Below are positions 34,905 to 46,759 of a stretch of 64,000 bases of DNA, piece by piece. Under the pieces are notes generated by a model. It had not been told where the DNA came from, ran no database searches, and saw only the letters and a program-made list of their open reading frames with translations. A program made the position numbers and the translations under genes. How positions within the stretch are numbered: the first letter of the stretch is position 1; each line of letters begins with the position of its first letter. Source of the stretch: Macquaria australasica (Eukaryota; Chordata; Actinopteri; Centrarchiformes; Percichthyidae); the NCBI GenBank assembly GCA_005408345.1, contig SEMN01000221.1, positions 191,001 through 255,000 of the forward strand, given 5' to 3'.

Positions 34905-35037
34905 GCTGGAGCGGGAGGGATTTGATACCGAGCTCAAGGACACTACAACAGGGCAGATTATTACTGACATGAGGGTTTGCACCAGAAGCCCTTTGGTTGA
35001 AGGGTGGTCCCTCCACTCACTACACCACTCTGCCAGC
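34905..35037 (-). mobile_element. tRNA-derived SINE, degraded
   Basis: Read on the minus strand, AGTGGTGTAGTGAGTGG (35029-35013) fits an RNA polymerase III A box and GGTGCAAACCC (34983-34973) a damaged B box, 30 bp apart as in tRNA. The downstream body reads CTGTTGTAGTGTCCTTGAGC, the conserved central segment of a teleost SINE family (V-SINE-like). A second fragment of this body is at 59571-59602. Confidence 0.6.
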
Positions 35038-35422
35038 CTGAATGCCATCAATAGAGAAAGATTTAAGAAAGACTTTGTTAGGTTTGTGTTTATGTGCATC
35101 CCTGCTATGTGGGTCTCATGTGCATGCGTGCAGAAATCCGACTGCAGCAACGCTCTCCCCTCTCTCTCTTTTTCTTCATGTGTGTTCCACGTGTCCCAGC
35201 CACATTTCTGCAAATATTTATACCGGGTGTAAAACGCTCTTGATCTCTCTCCACTGTTTACTCTCCTGTTCTTTCTCTCAGCCGACTCTCACACTGACCT
35301 TTTTTCATCCTGACTGAGAGTGACAGGAGGGAGGGGACAAAGAGTCAGGGGGCAGAAAAAGAGCAAGTGAGTGTAGAGGGAGGTCAGGGGAAGAGAGAGG
35401 GAGCAAGGAGAAAGCCTTTGGT

Positions 35423-35445
35423 GGAGAGAGAGAGAGAGAGAGAGA
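35423..35445. repeat. (GA)n microsatellite
   Basis: GA run of about 23 bp in a wider purine-rich stretch (35320-35490). Confidence 0.93.
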
Positions 35446-35479
35446 CCTGTAGTGAGAGAGAAGCAAGCAAAGGGAGCAA

Positions 35480-35650
35480 GGAAAGAGCGTTCAGCGTGAT
35501 GGATGACTTGTCATCTTATAGAAATCAAAAGCCCAATCCTACCAAGCCCTCTTTTAGCAAAAGCACACAATGCAGTTGTGCAAGGAGGCCCATTGGGCTA
35601 ATTGTGGAGTAATTTGACATCTGTTGACGTCTGAAAACGTGTTAGCTACT

Positions 35651-35695
<45 letters not shown>

Positions 35696-35900
35696 GGTGT
35701 TGTAATGATCCCTGCTTGATTTCTAAATGAGGCACATGCCGCTGACCAAGCTGGGAACACACGCCTCTGAAATGAGAACAAAAACACAGATCCGGTTACA
35801 GGACAAAGTATCACGTTTGTGGTCTTTGTCATCAGCTCAGCTGCGTTCACAGCGGCTTGATCAATGGGGTTTGTGTAATGATATTTAGCCTGAAACATGA
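35480..35900. promoter_or_regulatory. Candidate non-coding element split by a GA repeat
   Basis: The left half carries CCCATTGGGCTAATTGTGGA and GTAATTTGACATCTGTTGAC. The right half has TTTGTGTAATGATATTTAGC and CGGCTTGATCAATGGGG. The two complex halves are separated only by the (GA)n tract at 35653-35693. Confidence 0.36.
35653..35693. repeat. (GA)n microsatellite
   Basis: Perfect GA run of about 40 bp between two complex blocks. Confidence 0.97.
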
Positions 35901-36359
35901 AGTGATGTGTTGCTGAAACTAATGAGCTCTGCCGCTGGGTGGCCTATTGGACACCACACACACACACTTAAAAACATACATCTCGCTCATCTTCCCAGCA
36001 TTCATTTGTGCTTTCCCTGTCATGATCAATAAAAACAGTCTGTAAAATAATACTGGCTTTTAACCATGACCTAAAATCCTAATCTATGGCTAAAACTTCC
36101 TTGATCAGGATCAGTAACGGATGTTATTTTAGAACTATCAACAGCTGTATGCCATAAAAGGCAACACATCAGTCATGTAATTTGTGTATTCTGGAGATAC
36201 GTGTCATCAGATATATGGGGCATTTTATTAAACCAACTGTTAAATCATTAAAATCTCAGTAACAGAGAAAACATTTCTGCTGTCAAGACAGCATTAGAAA
36301 AGCTAATTTGTGGATTATTTTTCAACAATTGACATTTCAAAGCTGCTAACAGGGTGCTA
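35901..36359. other. Unassigned AT-rich stretch
   Basis: A short CA run lies at 35954-35968. Nothing else is seen. Confidence 0.4.
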
Positions 36360-36740
36360 ACATGTCTCCAGCTGTGACGAGTCCTTCAACTCTACCTCCA
36401 CATTCCTTCCAGTGTAAAAGGCTGCTGTTTTCTGCCTGTGGAGGGGAAACAGAGCTGGTAGCTGGATTCCTCTGCATGGTGTTGGCAAACGCTGTGGAAG
36501 AGGCCTTAGAATCATTAATGAGGCTGGCATGAGAGGTTGAAGGAGATCTGCTAACACTCTGCCATTATTCAGCGAGAATGAAGACAGCTTTTGCCTGACT
36601 CTAATCACAGCAGCAGTTTTATCCTCTTTTAAATGGCAGCTGTCAAAATAGGTCTTTTAACACAAAATTGTCGGGCAGCGCAGGCACATTCCAAGTCTCT
36701 GCCCATAGATAAATTGCTGGCCGTGGCGTGCTGTAGGCCT
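36360..36740. promoter_or_regulatory. Long candidate non-coding element
   Basis: TTAGAATCATTAATGAGGCT, CTGCCATTATTCAGCGAG and GCAGCTGTCAAAATAGG (TGTCA TALE-type word with a CAGCTG E-box) lie in 380 bp of complex DNA without repeats. Confidence 0.38.
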
Positions 36741-36999
36741 CTGTGTCCTCCCTCACACCCTGTGCACGACCTTGCAACAGATCTGCCAGACTAGCCTTGC
36801 TCTCTTCTGTGCAGAGTCTTGGGGAACACCTGACTTAAGCGAATCACAATAAAGGAGTTCAAGACAAACAGGAAGGAAAACATGAAGAACAAGGATGCTG
36901 TAAGCAGACAAGGGGCGAAATGGAAAATTGTTGGATATAAATGAAGAATCCGAGGCACGGCAAAAGGATTAGCGAAGAGAAAAAAAACAGAGAAAAGCT

Positions 37000-37480
37000 G
37001 TCCTCTCTATGCACCAGTGCATGACATCACAGCACTCCCAGCTTCCATTAAGGCCTAATAAATGAAGGGCTAACGAGGCAGAGTGGGTGGGAAATATGGG
37101 AGGAGGGGATGGGGGGGGGGTGCCCTGCCACTCCAAGCCTGTGTCAACCCCATCAGGAACACTTGAAGGAGGGGTGGGAGTGGAGAGAGGTTTGTAGCAA
37201 AGCAAGGGTGGAAGGAGGCTAAAAAAACCTCTCGGCCCATTAAAGAAATCAGGCCGGGACTCTAAAAACACCCTGAGAGCAGAGAGGCCGAGTGGCCCTG
37301 GTGTAAACATACGGTGGGTGGCAGCCCCCGAGCGCTCTGACAGCCAACGGCGGCCATGATGGATCTCTGGAGTTATCTCATTTTCCACTGTTTTAATTAG
37401 AGGCCAGGCTGTGAGCCTCGGCAGCTGGCTCTGCTGTACTGACTCCTGCGGCCTGACAGAGAAAAATGTCCACCGATACT
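37000..37480. promoter_or_regulatory. Candidate non-coding elements round a G-run
   Basis: The first block holds GCATGACATCACAGCACTCC and TTCCATTAAGGCCTAATAAA. A run of ten G lies at 37111-37120. The second block (37220-37480) holds GGCGGCCATGATGGATCTCT and CCACTGTTTTAATTAGAGGC, pairing retained CpG with a TAATTA site. Confidence 0.37.
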
Positions 37481-38090
37481 GCTGCCAAGTTCAGTTTTTT
37501 CAGAAAAGAATCCTCCTTCTGGGATCCATAACCCTGTTTACTGAGCAGGTTGCACTTTAATCAATATTACACACAATAATTTGAGTTGATTTCTTTTTAT
37601 ATTTATGTAGCCTTCACAATGTGTTTCGATTTTTTAACTCAATTCAAATGAGAGGGCGCCATGTGCATAATTTGGAGGAGAAAAAAAATCACCTATATTT
37701 ACAGCTAATTAGAGCCATGCATCTTAGATGACAATGATAGAATGAGTTAAGGTATCAGGTATCCGTCCACAAAATGGGTCTGGAGTAGAACTCATGGTGC
37801 ACCCTGTTATTAGGTGGCTGTCCAAACCCTGTAATTCAGTAGAGCACCACAGTGATGGGGTAAGAGAGGATGAGCGACAAAACTCAAACTACCTCACACA
37901 GTTTCTGAGGGCCACATGAAGTTTATATCTGCATGCGTGCAATTAGAGGTAGTCAGGTAAAATGGGCACACAAAGTTTGTTTGGTCAAATTAAAAAAGAC
38001 TTAAAAATGAAATTCTCCCAAAGATACTGGAAATATCAAAAGTTATTCCCTGAATTTTCAAAATAAAGTAGCCTAATGTCTTCCATCCAT
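37481..38090. other. Unassigned stretch
   Basis: AT-rich with moderately complex DNA at 37700-37870. No gene is seen. Confidence 0.35.
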
Positions 38091-38180
38091 AGTTGTTCTG
38101 CAATTTCAGTGGATTTTGTATAATAATCAAGTCTTTTTTTTTTTTTTTTTTTACAGTTGTTCTGTAATTTTAACAGATTT
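38091..38180. repeat. T19 run flanked by imperfect direct repeats
   Basis: AGTTGTTCTGCAATTTCAGT (38091) recurs as AGTTGTTCTGTAATTTTAAC (38155). Over 26 bp, 21 positions agree. Nineteen T at 38134-38152 lie between them. This could be an old local duplication or the remains of a minus-strand poly(A) retroposition. Confidence 0.6.
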
Positions 38181-39352
38181 AATTTAAGGTTTATAGGGAT
38201 ACAGAGAATTAAAGGCTTTGTGGGGAGAGCGCTCAGTAGTGGTCATTTTGTGCAAAACTCCTCTTCTCTAATCTAAAATCAATAAAAGCTAGTACAAAAC
38301 CCTTAAAAAAATGAACCAAGGCAAAAATCTGATTATATTTTATTTGAATATTTCCATGTTCATTTTCAGTAGTTATTTATACTTTTCTACTCAGTTCTGT
38401 GGCTGCAGCTATTTAAGTGTTATAAATCATTTTGTGTAAAAACTAAACAAAATTTGCAACAAATTTCTTGATGATGTATATGATCATTTTGACTGGGCTC
38501 AGAATAGATGGACATTATTTTATGCTTTCTTCTGGGTCTGTGCACAGTAGTTCAGTTGTTTTATATAAATTTGGTCATAATAAAGTCAGTTGAGTCAATT
38601 AAGGGATGGGAGTACAGGTTGTGAAAGTCTGAGAAGTTTTAAAGAAAAGCTGTTTATATTCCTATAAAAAAAATAGGTGCCGATATCTGAATTAATCTCT
38701 GTTATCTCTTATTAGAGAATGAGCAAAGAATTTATATAAGGACATTTCACAGTGACATGTAGATAACAAGCCTTTTTTTATATCCTCCTCCTGTTTGAAA
38801 AGAGGAGAAATGGAAAGAAAGTGCAAGCGTGAAAGTTGTTTTTACTGAGCGCTGGAAAAGAGGGAAATAAAATCATGTCGTTGTTTACACTGGACCCCCC
38901 CAACTGAAGGCCTGTGTGTGCAAGTCTGTGTGTGTTCCTCCGTTTTCACTGTTTAGGCTGTGTGTTATTGTGAGTCGGCCTCAAAGGAAATTTTGAAATT
39001 CACCACCATCAGAGACCAATTTAGAGTTATTTTGTTGCCGAGCATTTTCTTGTGTAATGCGTTCACACGCAAATTCACATGGAGATTTGTTTTTGTGTTA
39101 TGAAACAGAAGATTTTTAAACATATACGTTTATTCAGTTTTTAAATGTATATAATAAAACTGATGAAAACAATTCACGAATATGCGCAACGTTAGACAGC
39201 TAAGCATAAAAGTTTACAGGAAAATTCCGATAATTTAGGCCTTTTAAAACTTTTATTTTGATAGTCATTTGTGAATATATTATTATACATATTATTGTTT
39301 TCTGAGAACAATAATCAGTGTATGTTGACGATCATTTGATGATGTGCCAGGC
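38181..39352. other. Unassigned AT-rich stretch
   Basis: No open frame of interest, no recognised repeat. Confidence 0.45.
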
Positions 39353-39384
39353 ATACACACACACATACACACACACACACACAT
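39353..39384. repeat. (CA)n microsatellite, one interruption
   Basis: A CA run is broken once by CATA. Confidence 0.93.
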
Positions 39385-39832
39385 TGATGCTTTATGACCT
39401 CAGCGAGTGTATTGGCGGTTTTCTCATCCTCTACCATGTGTTGAACTTCCTGTTGGCACCGTCCTGTAACCTGCCTCCTGCTCACAATAGAATAATCAGC
39501 CTGGTTTTTACACACGGTCAGTATCTCACGCCTACCTTATCTTTACCTCTTCCCGTTCACTCTCTTATTGTGTCTCTCGCCACGCTGCTGCTGCGCCCTC
39601 AGCCTCTTCGTCTGTCCTCGTTTCTCCAGCATTGCTATCCCTCTCTTCTCCTCTCTGCCTGTTTAGAATGAACAGCGGCCTCCATGGCAGGGTGTTATGA
39701 CAGCAGGCTACTGTTAACTGTGTTTGGTTTGGGAGGACAGGGGAACACACACATACAGACGCCCTGCAATGCGCACACATACACAAGGACATTGACATCT
39801 TCATCTTCAGAACTGCCATTGTACATGAGCAT

Positions 39833-39861
39833 GCTCTCTCTCTCACACACACACACACACA
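39833..39861. repeat. Compound (CT)n-(CA)n microsatellite
   Basis: Short CT passes directly into CA. Degenerate CA-rich DNA extends from about 39746 to 39890. Confidence 0.92.
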
Positions 39862-40078
39862 AAGACACATACGCACACACACACTCATGCGTATCTGGCA
39901 TCGGCTTCTCCAGATGGAGCTCATCCCCTCCCTGCCTGAAGCCATATTTTGGTTGTTTACTCAGAATTTCTCTATATCTGGCCATTGTTAAGCCTGCTTG
40001 GCTCTGTGAATACATTCAGAAACATGTTTGAAGTTGGAGTATAGTATGTGCTGCATGTGCCAGTGGAGAAGCAATGCC

Positions 40079-40085
<7 letters not shown>

Positions 40086-40161
<76 letters not shown>
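40086..40161. repeat. (TG)n microsatellite
   Basis: A perfect TG run of 76 bp is preceded by ATATAT and followed by CACGCGC. Confidence 0.98.
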
Positions 40162-40162
<1 letters not shown>

Positions 40163-40925
40163 ACGCGCTTCGCAAAAGCAAAAGGGTGTTCAATAAGTGC
40201 TGGGTCATGAATGTGCAAGTGTTCGGTGTTCAAATCTGTGAGGCCACTAACTTGTGAACTGTGTGACCTGCGCAGGTGGGTGTTATTCTCCGAAGCGCGT
40301 CCTGCCTCCTCAAGACATTTGTTTGTACACATGATGAGTTAGTGTAAGCTGCAGCAGGATGTTTGGGACCTGAAAATGTGTGAGAGTGCACATCAGTGTG
40401 TGGGTGGGTGGGTGGTTGGTTGGTGTGTGTATGCGTTTGCACCCAGACGTTACCATGAGAGTTTGCAATGCCCTTAAAAGTCGTGTTATCCCTCTGAATT
40501 AAAGGCTTTCAGTGAGAAGCTTGAAATCTGTCATTGTGTTAAATTACATGCCTCCTATAGTGGTAATGTACTGTATACCATAGCTGCTGCAGTGAGAGGA
40601 ACATAAACACATTTGAATCTTAGAAAATAGTGGAAAAATGAAATGGTCGACAGAGCGGAGCCTCATTGCGCTATTGTCTTCCTCTTCTCCACATTCACAT
40701 TTTCCACATTTAGCATTGGCTGCTTTGATGCATGCTGAAGGAATGCAGGGTGAGTAATCACAAGCGGGGGGAAGGAGGAGGGAGGAGAGAGGTGGATTAC
40801 ACTGATGAACTGAAGAGGTGATGGAGACAATTAAAGAGGCCACAGGGTGAGAAAAGATGGACATTTAAGAAAAAAGAAAGGGAGGACAGAGTGGGAGAGC
40901 AGGAAAGAGAAGTAGAAAGAGAAGA
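40162..40925. other. Unassigned stretch with a GGGT run
   Basis: GTGGGTGGGTGGGTGGTTGG near 40400-40420 has three G3 runs and several GG, a possible weak G-quadruplex. Purine-rich DNA lies at 40770-40930. No gene is seen. Confidence 0.4.
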
Positions 40926-41110
40926 AGAGTGGCCTCCCTGGTCGTCGTTACGCCGTGTGCGATCATTTGGGTTGATTTGGATTAATGCTTTAATTGGGAA
41001 ACACACACACAGACCGTTAACATCTGTATCCCATAGCAGTGGAGTGGCCGCCAAGACAAACCAGTGCTGCGTCACACTGACAGATTCCCTCCAGTATCAA
41101 GAGTGCTCAA
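40926..41110. promoter_or_regulatory. Candidate non-coding element
   Basis: CGTCGTTACGCCGTGTGCG keeps CpG beside TTGGATTAATGCTTTAATTG, which contains TAAT-type and GGATTA words. It ends shortly before a CT/CA repeat. Confidence 0.33.
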
Positions 41111-41211
41111 GCAAAGGCTCTGTGTGAGAGAAACAGGGGTTTAATGGCAAAATAGTCCCGGCTTAAGATTGTGGAGCTCTAGGTCATTAAAGTGGTACTG
41201 CCAACCCAGAG

Positions 41212-41295
<84 letters not shown>
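41212..41295. repeat. Compound (CT)n-(CA)n microsatellite
   Basis: CT at 41212-41226 passes directly into about 69 bp of CA. Confidence 0.97.
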
Positions 41296-41297
<2 letters not shown>

Positions 41298-41858
41298 GAG
41301 CATCTGTAGAAGAGCAGAGAGCTGGAGAATTACAGAATTACATCTGTTTCACAGTATTTCCACACTGCCCCGTGCCCTGTGCACACAAAAGAAAACGACT
41401 CCCCACCATTTACAGTTCCCTCAGATATTGTTAGCTTACACGTCATTGTTTTTATTTTGTCCTACTAAAAGTTGCAGACTCAGCAGGAAGGTTTGAGAAA
41501 TCAAAGGTCAAACTAACACAGTCGGGGTTCGAGTATCTTGTGAAAACCCAGCTGCAACTCTTAATGATAGTGTGGTGCTGAGGAAAAATATGGTTCTATA
41601 ACTCCAAGCTTAGTGCGCTATCCTGTCGAAATTGTGGCTGAATGTTTCTATCTACAGTATTTGAATTTAGTTACTGCCAGTAGAAGTGATAGAAGTCAAA
41701 AAAAAAGTGCAGAACATGTTGCCCAATGTGAGAGGGAAAAAACTCATCATAGGTGATTAGTGACATGGTTGATGATTGACCTATGAGGAAGATACAGTGG
41801 TGGTGTGTGACACACACTTTACTTGCGTCACTAGTCCCTTCAGCATCATGAGCTATCA
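41296..41858. other. Unassigned stretch
   Basis: No gene, RNA or known repeat is seen. Confidence 0.4.
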
Positions 41859-42015
41859 AGTCAATTTTATGTGTACAGCCCCAAATTTCAAATCACAACA
41901 TCTTTACAGCAAATGCACCCTCTATCCTTAGACCCTCGGTTTGGATAAGGAAAATGTTTCTCCAAAAAAAACTTCTTAAAGAGCAACTGAGGAGGGATCC
42001 CCAGACATAGTAGAC
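41859..42015 (-). mobile_element. Teleost retrotransposon-type 3' end, minus strand
   Basis: Plus-strand words TCAATTTTATGTGTACAGCC, AATTTCAAATCACAACATCT, TAGACCCTCGGTTTGGATAA and GAGCAACTGAGGAGGGATCC match a common fish repeat whose minus strand ends in a TATAAATAAAATTGA-like tail. It belongs to a different subfamily from the copy at 12213. No coding part is present. Confidence 0.65.
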
Positions 42016-42649
42016 CAAAGCAAGAAGAGTAAAATTACAATATGAAGAAATAGAATGACACTGTTAGATGGATAGATTGCAAACATATATGAAGAATAAA
42101 GTTATTCTTCTTTGCCTTTTACTGTGAGATGGCTTAAGTTTAATGACAGCTCTGTACTTGTCTTTCGTTCTAAATTAAACATCTACATATATATCTTTTG
42201 ACAGTCCAAGGCTATGTGTTATGACTGAGGGCTAACACTGTAGCATACATGAGCATAAAATTCATGAGCACACACATTCTTACAGACAATTGTGAGAAAG
42301 TGTTTTCAGGGTTACACACCGTCATTCATACAAGCGGGCTGCCTCAGAACAATGTAAGGCTACACACCCTGTCTGTGTGACTCTGTGACCTCAGGGACCC
42401 CTGTCCCCCATGCCTGCCTCCCCTACCCAGACTGGATCCATACTACACCACTCCAGCGTTGACCCCCATTCATTTGGACCGACCCTTCTTATCAGGTCTG
42501 CCAGGTTTGGCTGTCGCACACAGATGCGTGTAACCAGCCCCTCCTCCCCTTTGGTCTCCACCTCTTCCGCTCCACTCTCCCTCAACCATACACAAGTCAA
42601 ATCTCTCCAGTTTTCTTCTCATGCATTCGCACACATCTGAAACCACATG
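42016..42649. other. Unassigned stretch
   Basis: C-rich DNA lies at 42395-42560, with short open frames on both strands. No domain is seen. Confidence 0.4.
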
Positions 42650-42840
42650 TTGTGGGAAACCATGCTGACTCGATGTTCACGGACAGCGCAAAGAGCAGAG
42701 TCGAGTGTCAAGGCCTCAGATTTGGCGCGTGAGGCCAAGAAATCAAACCTTGCGGAGGGTGATTAATACAGCAGAAAGCCCAGGCTTAGTGAAAGGCCAC
42801 AGCATCCAGAGAGCATTCCAGCCATGCTCTGAGCGACGGT
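42650..42840. promoter_or_regulatory. Candidate non-coding element
   Basis: CAGATTTGGCGCGTGAGGCC and GGAGGGTGATTAATACAGCA lie in complex DNA directly next to a CT/CA repeat. Confidence 0.33.
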
Positions 42841-42841
42841 G

Positions 42842-42914
<73 letters not shown>
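42842..42914. repeat. Compound (CT)n-(CA)n microsatellite
   Basis: CT at 42842-42866 passes directly into about 48 bp of CA. Confidence 0.97.
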
Positions 42915-42915
<1 letters not shown>

Positions 42916-43494
42916 GATTGCCAAGACGGCTTTCGTGACTGCTTCCTCTGGTCCCTGTACGGTTTCACATTCAACCCACTGCGTTTGATCATGCAATCCT
43001 GCAACATACTCACATTACCATACCTAATTAAGAACGAATGGTGAGGGGAGACACTTACACGCACACAAACACACAACAGCAAGTACAGTACATACCGCCC
43101 TGGCACGGAAAACACACTCCTGAGCAATATGACCCCTTACTCATGTATGGATTAACAGTGCTGCCTGTCAGACACACACGGTTGCTCTCTGGCCAGGTAC
43201 CACACACAGTGACCAACTGGTAACAACTTACACACACTCTCTGCAGGAGAGCACAGCACAGTCAAAATTATTAGAGAAAGTGACGTATGAATGGAAATGA
43301 AAAGGAAAACAAACACATCACATAAGGGAACTCCTTTATTCACTGTATGGGAGTACTGACAGTAGAGGAAGATGTTTACAATACAGATAACGACTACTCC
43401 AAGCTCCGATTTCATTTCAGGAAACTTGTTGCACCTAATGATCGGTTTCTATCAAAACAGAAATCTGACCTGGAGAAGAATTAAATCCACGGGG
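42915..43494. other. Unassigned stretch
   Basis: The start (CTTTCGTGACTGCTTCC, ATACCTAATTAAGAACG) is complex. The rest has scattered ACACAC words. No gene is seen. Confidence 0.35.
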
Positions 43495-43532
43495 TGAGAG
43501 AGGGAGAGGGAGAGGGAGAGAGGGAGGGAGAG
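43495..43532. repeat. (GGGAGA)n simple repeat
   Basis: Units of GGGAGA with slight variation over about 38 bp. Confidence 0.88.
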
Positions 43533-43779
43533 CTCTGACATCTTCCCGACACTTTAATGACCGCCTGTCTTCACTGCAGCATGTTGACAAGTTTCACCTC
43601 AACAGACCGTATCTCGCTCTGTCTCTTGGCCCTGGGGCTTTGGGGTTTTGGCCAACCTCACCTCACAAGTGTGAAAATATAACATGCCGTCACAAGCCAG
43701 CTCTGGTCTAATGAGACTTCAGAGCACCCCCAGAAAACAGATAGATTTGGCATCATTAAAAAATAAAATCATTTACTCA

Positions 43780-43930
43780 GACTTTGTATAGCTGTATTGC
43801 TCAGAGCCCAGGGCATGCCTACTGCTCTACGTGCAGCAGCTGGTACTGTCTGATTAGCTCCATCGTTAACTTAATGAAGCTATTCCTGCCTCGCTATGAT
43901 GGATTAACATGGAGGGAATAGAGAAAACAG
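43780..43930. promoter_or_regulatory. Candidate non-coding element with an E-box
   Basis: CAGCTG at 43837-43842 is followed by TGTCTGATTAGCTCCATCG and TTAACTTAATGAAGC, with TAAT-type words. Confidence 0.34.
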
Positions 43931-44369
43931 ACTAGTTGAAGATGTAGGAGGATATCTCTGTTTTTAAGCCTCTGTGAGTCTGTCCAGTTATGGGTGACCC
44001 CCTCATCATTCACCAGCAGAAAAACAAAAAGATCCGGCAGGCCCCAGGGAGTATAAACAAGGGGTGGGCCAAATTATGGGTGCTAAAATGTGGCAGAGAA
44101 AGGTGGTTTCTTTATGCCTGTTTACTGTCTAAAAATACAGCAATGCCATCCCAAAGGACAGCGTGCCCACAGAGGTATCCGTGCCAGCACCTCTTATATA
44201 AAGCATCTTCTCTTAACTTGTGAAGCGTAATGAGCATCCTGAAACGTTCAATTACAGATTTCCTACTAACGAGGTAAACAAAGCATCAAACGCAGCTCAA
44301 AACAAAGCTCTTGATGAGGAGTTTGTAGTCAGGTAATACTGGATGTCTGTCGCTGAAGTTACGGGGGCG

Positions 44370-44590
44370 GAAGGTGTTGACAGTGTTAGTGTTTTCCCTG
44401 AGAGGGCAGCGCTGGTGTTTTCCCATATTTACGTCAGTATTTACGCATGTGTGTCCAGGTCCTCTGAGAGGTTTACATATTGAGGGTAATAGGATAACTC
44501 TGGCCTCTACCAGCAGAGAAACAGGTGCTTATCTTGTCAAAGCTGTTGTGCTAAGCCAACCTTTGACCCCTGGTTAAGAGCCAATTGAGA
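44370..44590. promoter_or_regulatory. Candidate non-coding element with adjoining E-box and GATA words
   Basis: CAGGTG (44522-44527) is one base from TTATCT (44529-44534), and TGTCA follows at once. AGAGGTTTACATATTGAGGG lies upstream. Complex, no repeat. Confidence 0.33.
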
Positions 44591-45422
44591 AATTAAAACA
44601 AGAAATTTGCACGCCTCCGCCCCCTTCCCCGCTCTTCGCTCCTCTCTTTTACACATGCACTCGCAGGCACAAAAAATGCATGCATGTGGTAAAGGTCAGC
44701 CAGATGATGAATCATTTTACAGCTATTTCCCAGTATCCTTCGCTGGTGTTCTGCAACCCAGCTTGCAGAAGAGAGCAGTACATGAGAAGAGAAAACTGGA
44801 ATGAAGAGAGGGATATGGAGGGTGTTTTACCCAATACTGGACACACAGAGCTGAGTTTGGGGTTTCTGGCGTAATGTGGAGGAAGGGAAGATCGAGGGGT
44901 GTGAGGGGGAGTGGACGGGGAAAAGCTCACCGCTGTGTGGGGTCTGTCTCGCGTGCGTTCACCTCCGGGGCCTGGGTTATTGATTTTCAGGCATGAAGCG
45001 GGAATATTGTCCAGGGTTTTACTTTGCTCTGCAGAGCCTGCCACGCTCTTTCTGGAAAGCCTCCTCCAATTACACGTCTCTCTCTGACAGATAGACCGAC
45101 ACTGTCTCTTCATAAATACAACTGCAAACTGTTATATAACCGCATCATAAGACTGAGCAACTGTGTTATTAACAACAGTGAGTCTATTCATTCCACTTTC
45201 ACAATCAAAAGGATCACTGAAAACACAGTTTTTCATATTGTTGTGGCATGGCTCTGACATTTCATGTTACATACATTTTAATACAACTTAAATCTAGTTG
45301 TATGATTTTACAGTAAGGCTGTCCAAATCACAAAAGGCTGTTTCTTTTTTCCTCTAAATGTTTTTAAAAACACTACATAACATGTCTACATGAATTAATG
45401 TTTAATGCTGCAACAGCTTGCA
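44591..45422. other. Unassigned stretch
   Basis: Open frames on both strands at 44600-45110 lack domains. The DNA becomes AT-rich after 45100. Confidence 0.4.
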
Positions 45423-45860
45423 ATTTAATTCAATTTTATTATTTGTCCCAAACGGGCAATTTGTGCTGCAGCAAGCATAAAAACACATAACAAACATAAA
45501 AAACATATGACATAGAAGCATACAACAGTAGGCATGAAAACATGCTCAGACCTATGCATAGTGAATCATATAAGCTCAGGCTATAAGTGTCCACCATAAC
45601 CCCACAGGGCCTAAGAACAATGAATATTGTCAACATAGCAACATAACCATTATCAATGTAATATACATCACCATCAACAGAACGTAACTCATCAACTTAA
45701 CTTAAGAAATAAATGTGGCAGTACTCTTTCTACCACAAAACGTTTTGACTCAGTTTCAATACTCCATCTAAGCCACTGGTGAAAAAGCTTCAGGTTGTCT
45801 CCACGAAAAAAAAGTCTTGACTAATATAGCCAGAATCCACATTAATCATTGGGATTTGTT
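45423..45860 (-). mobile_element. Probable retrotransposon-derived fragment
   Basis: ATTCAATTTTATTATTTGTC, CCAAACGGGCAATTTGTGCT and GCAGCAAGCATAAAAACACA match a fish repeat beginning TTTTATTTGTCCCCAAGGGG. The minus strand therefore ends in a short A/T-rich tail. The far end is uncertain and could lie anywhere from about 45500 to 45870. Confidence 0.42.
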
Positions 45861-46759
45861 TTAGGACAAATAAATATCATATGATCAAGTGTGCTCTGCC
45901 ATATGTACACTGCTGTTGTTTTAATGTATTCTGTAGCTGTCATTACACCTGCCCAAGGGCTGCAGTTGAAAATGAGCCAATTTTACAGAAATGTCTATTA
46001 GTGTGCACTGTCCCTGTAACTTTAAACTGTATAAATAAATAAACATATGTCATGTAGGCCTGTACAAATACTGATAACTCATTTTATCACTGTTCTAATG
46101 TAATCAGATTATCGTCTCCCTGTTATCAGATTCATAAATGTTGGTCTAGTTATCAGGCCGAGAGTACGCTAGTGATACTTATGAGAACTTCATTAGCTCT
46201 TATCATGTCCGTCATCGTACCACTCACACCACACATAAAACACAGACGCAAGCATACACACAAATGCATGCCGACATCAACACTCCTTCACATATGCATA
46301 AACATGGATGCATAAACAAGCAGTTGGATAAGCTGAAGGAAGTGCTCAGGCAGACAGAAAGAGGCACGCAGTACCGGCTGAGAACTTAATTATATGAGTG
46401 TTGGATATAAGTTACTTTGAAAACTAAAGTGAAACTCACAAGCACAAAAAACCGTTCAATTTAGGATGCAACAATTCAAAGAAACACCAGTGCATCGCAA
46501 TCAAAAGACATTTTCACAATTTATTTTATTCAGAAGAGTGCTATATAATGATTCTCTGGGTAATGTGGACGACATCAATCATGCGCCACTGATGGGACAG
46601 CGGTTCACTTCATAAAAACCCTCTTACAGGGACATGAAAGTTAAACAAATGAAAGCAGTCCAGTGTTTTGCCGCTCAAAGAACGTGATGAAAAATATGTG
46701 GCCATGCAGCAGATACTGGGGGCCAAGAATAACAGCATGAGGTTAAAAAAAAAAAACTC
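45861..46759. other. Unassigned stretch
   Basis: A PBX/HOX-type ATCAATCA occurs at 46574-46581. The segment 46100-46210 (CTTCATTAGCTCTTATCATG) is complex. No gene is seen. Confidence 0.35.

Noticed and set aside
41520..41545. GGGGTTCGAGTATC resembling a tRNA B box
   Set aside because: No A box or cloverleaf can be formed with the DNA upstream.
43190..43260. Scattered ACACAC words as another microsatellite
   Set aside because: Runs are shorter than 10 bp and not contiguous.
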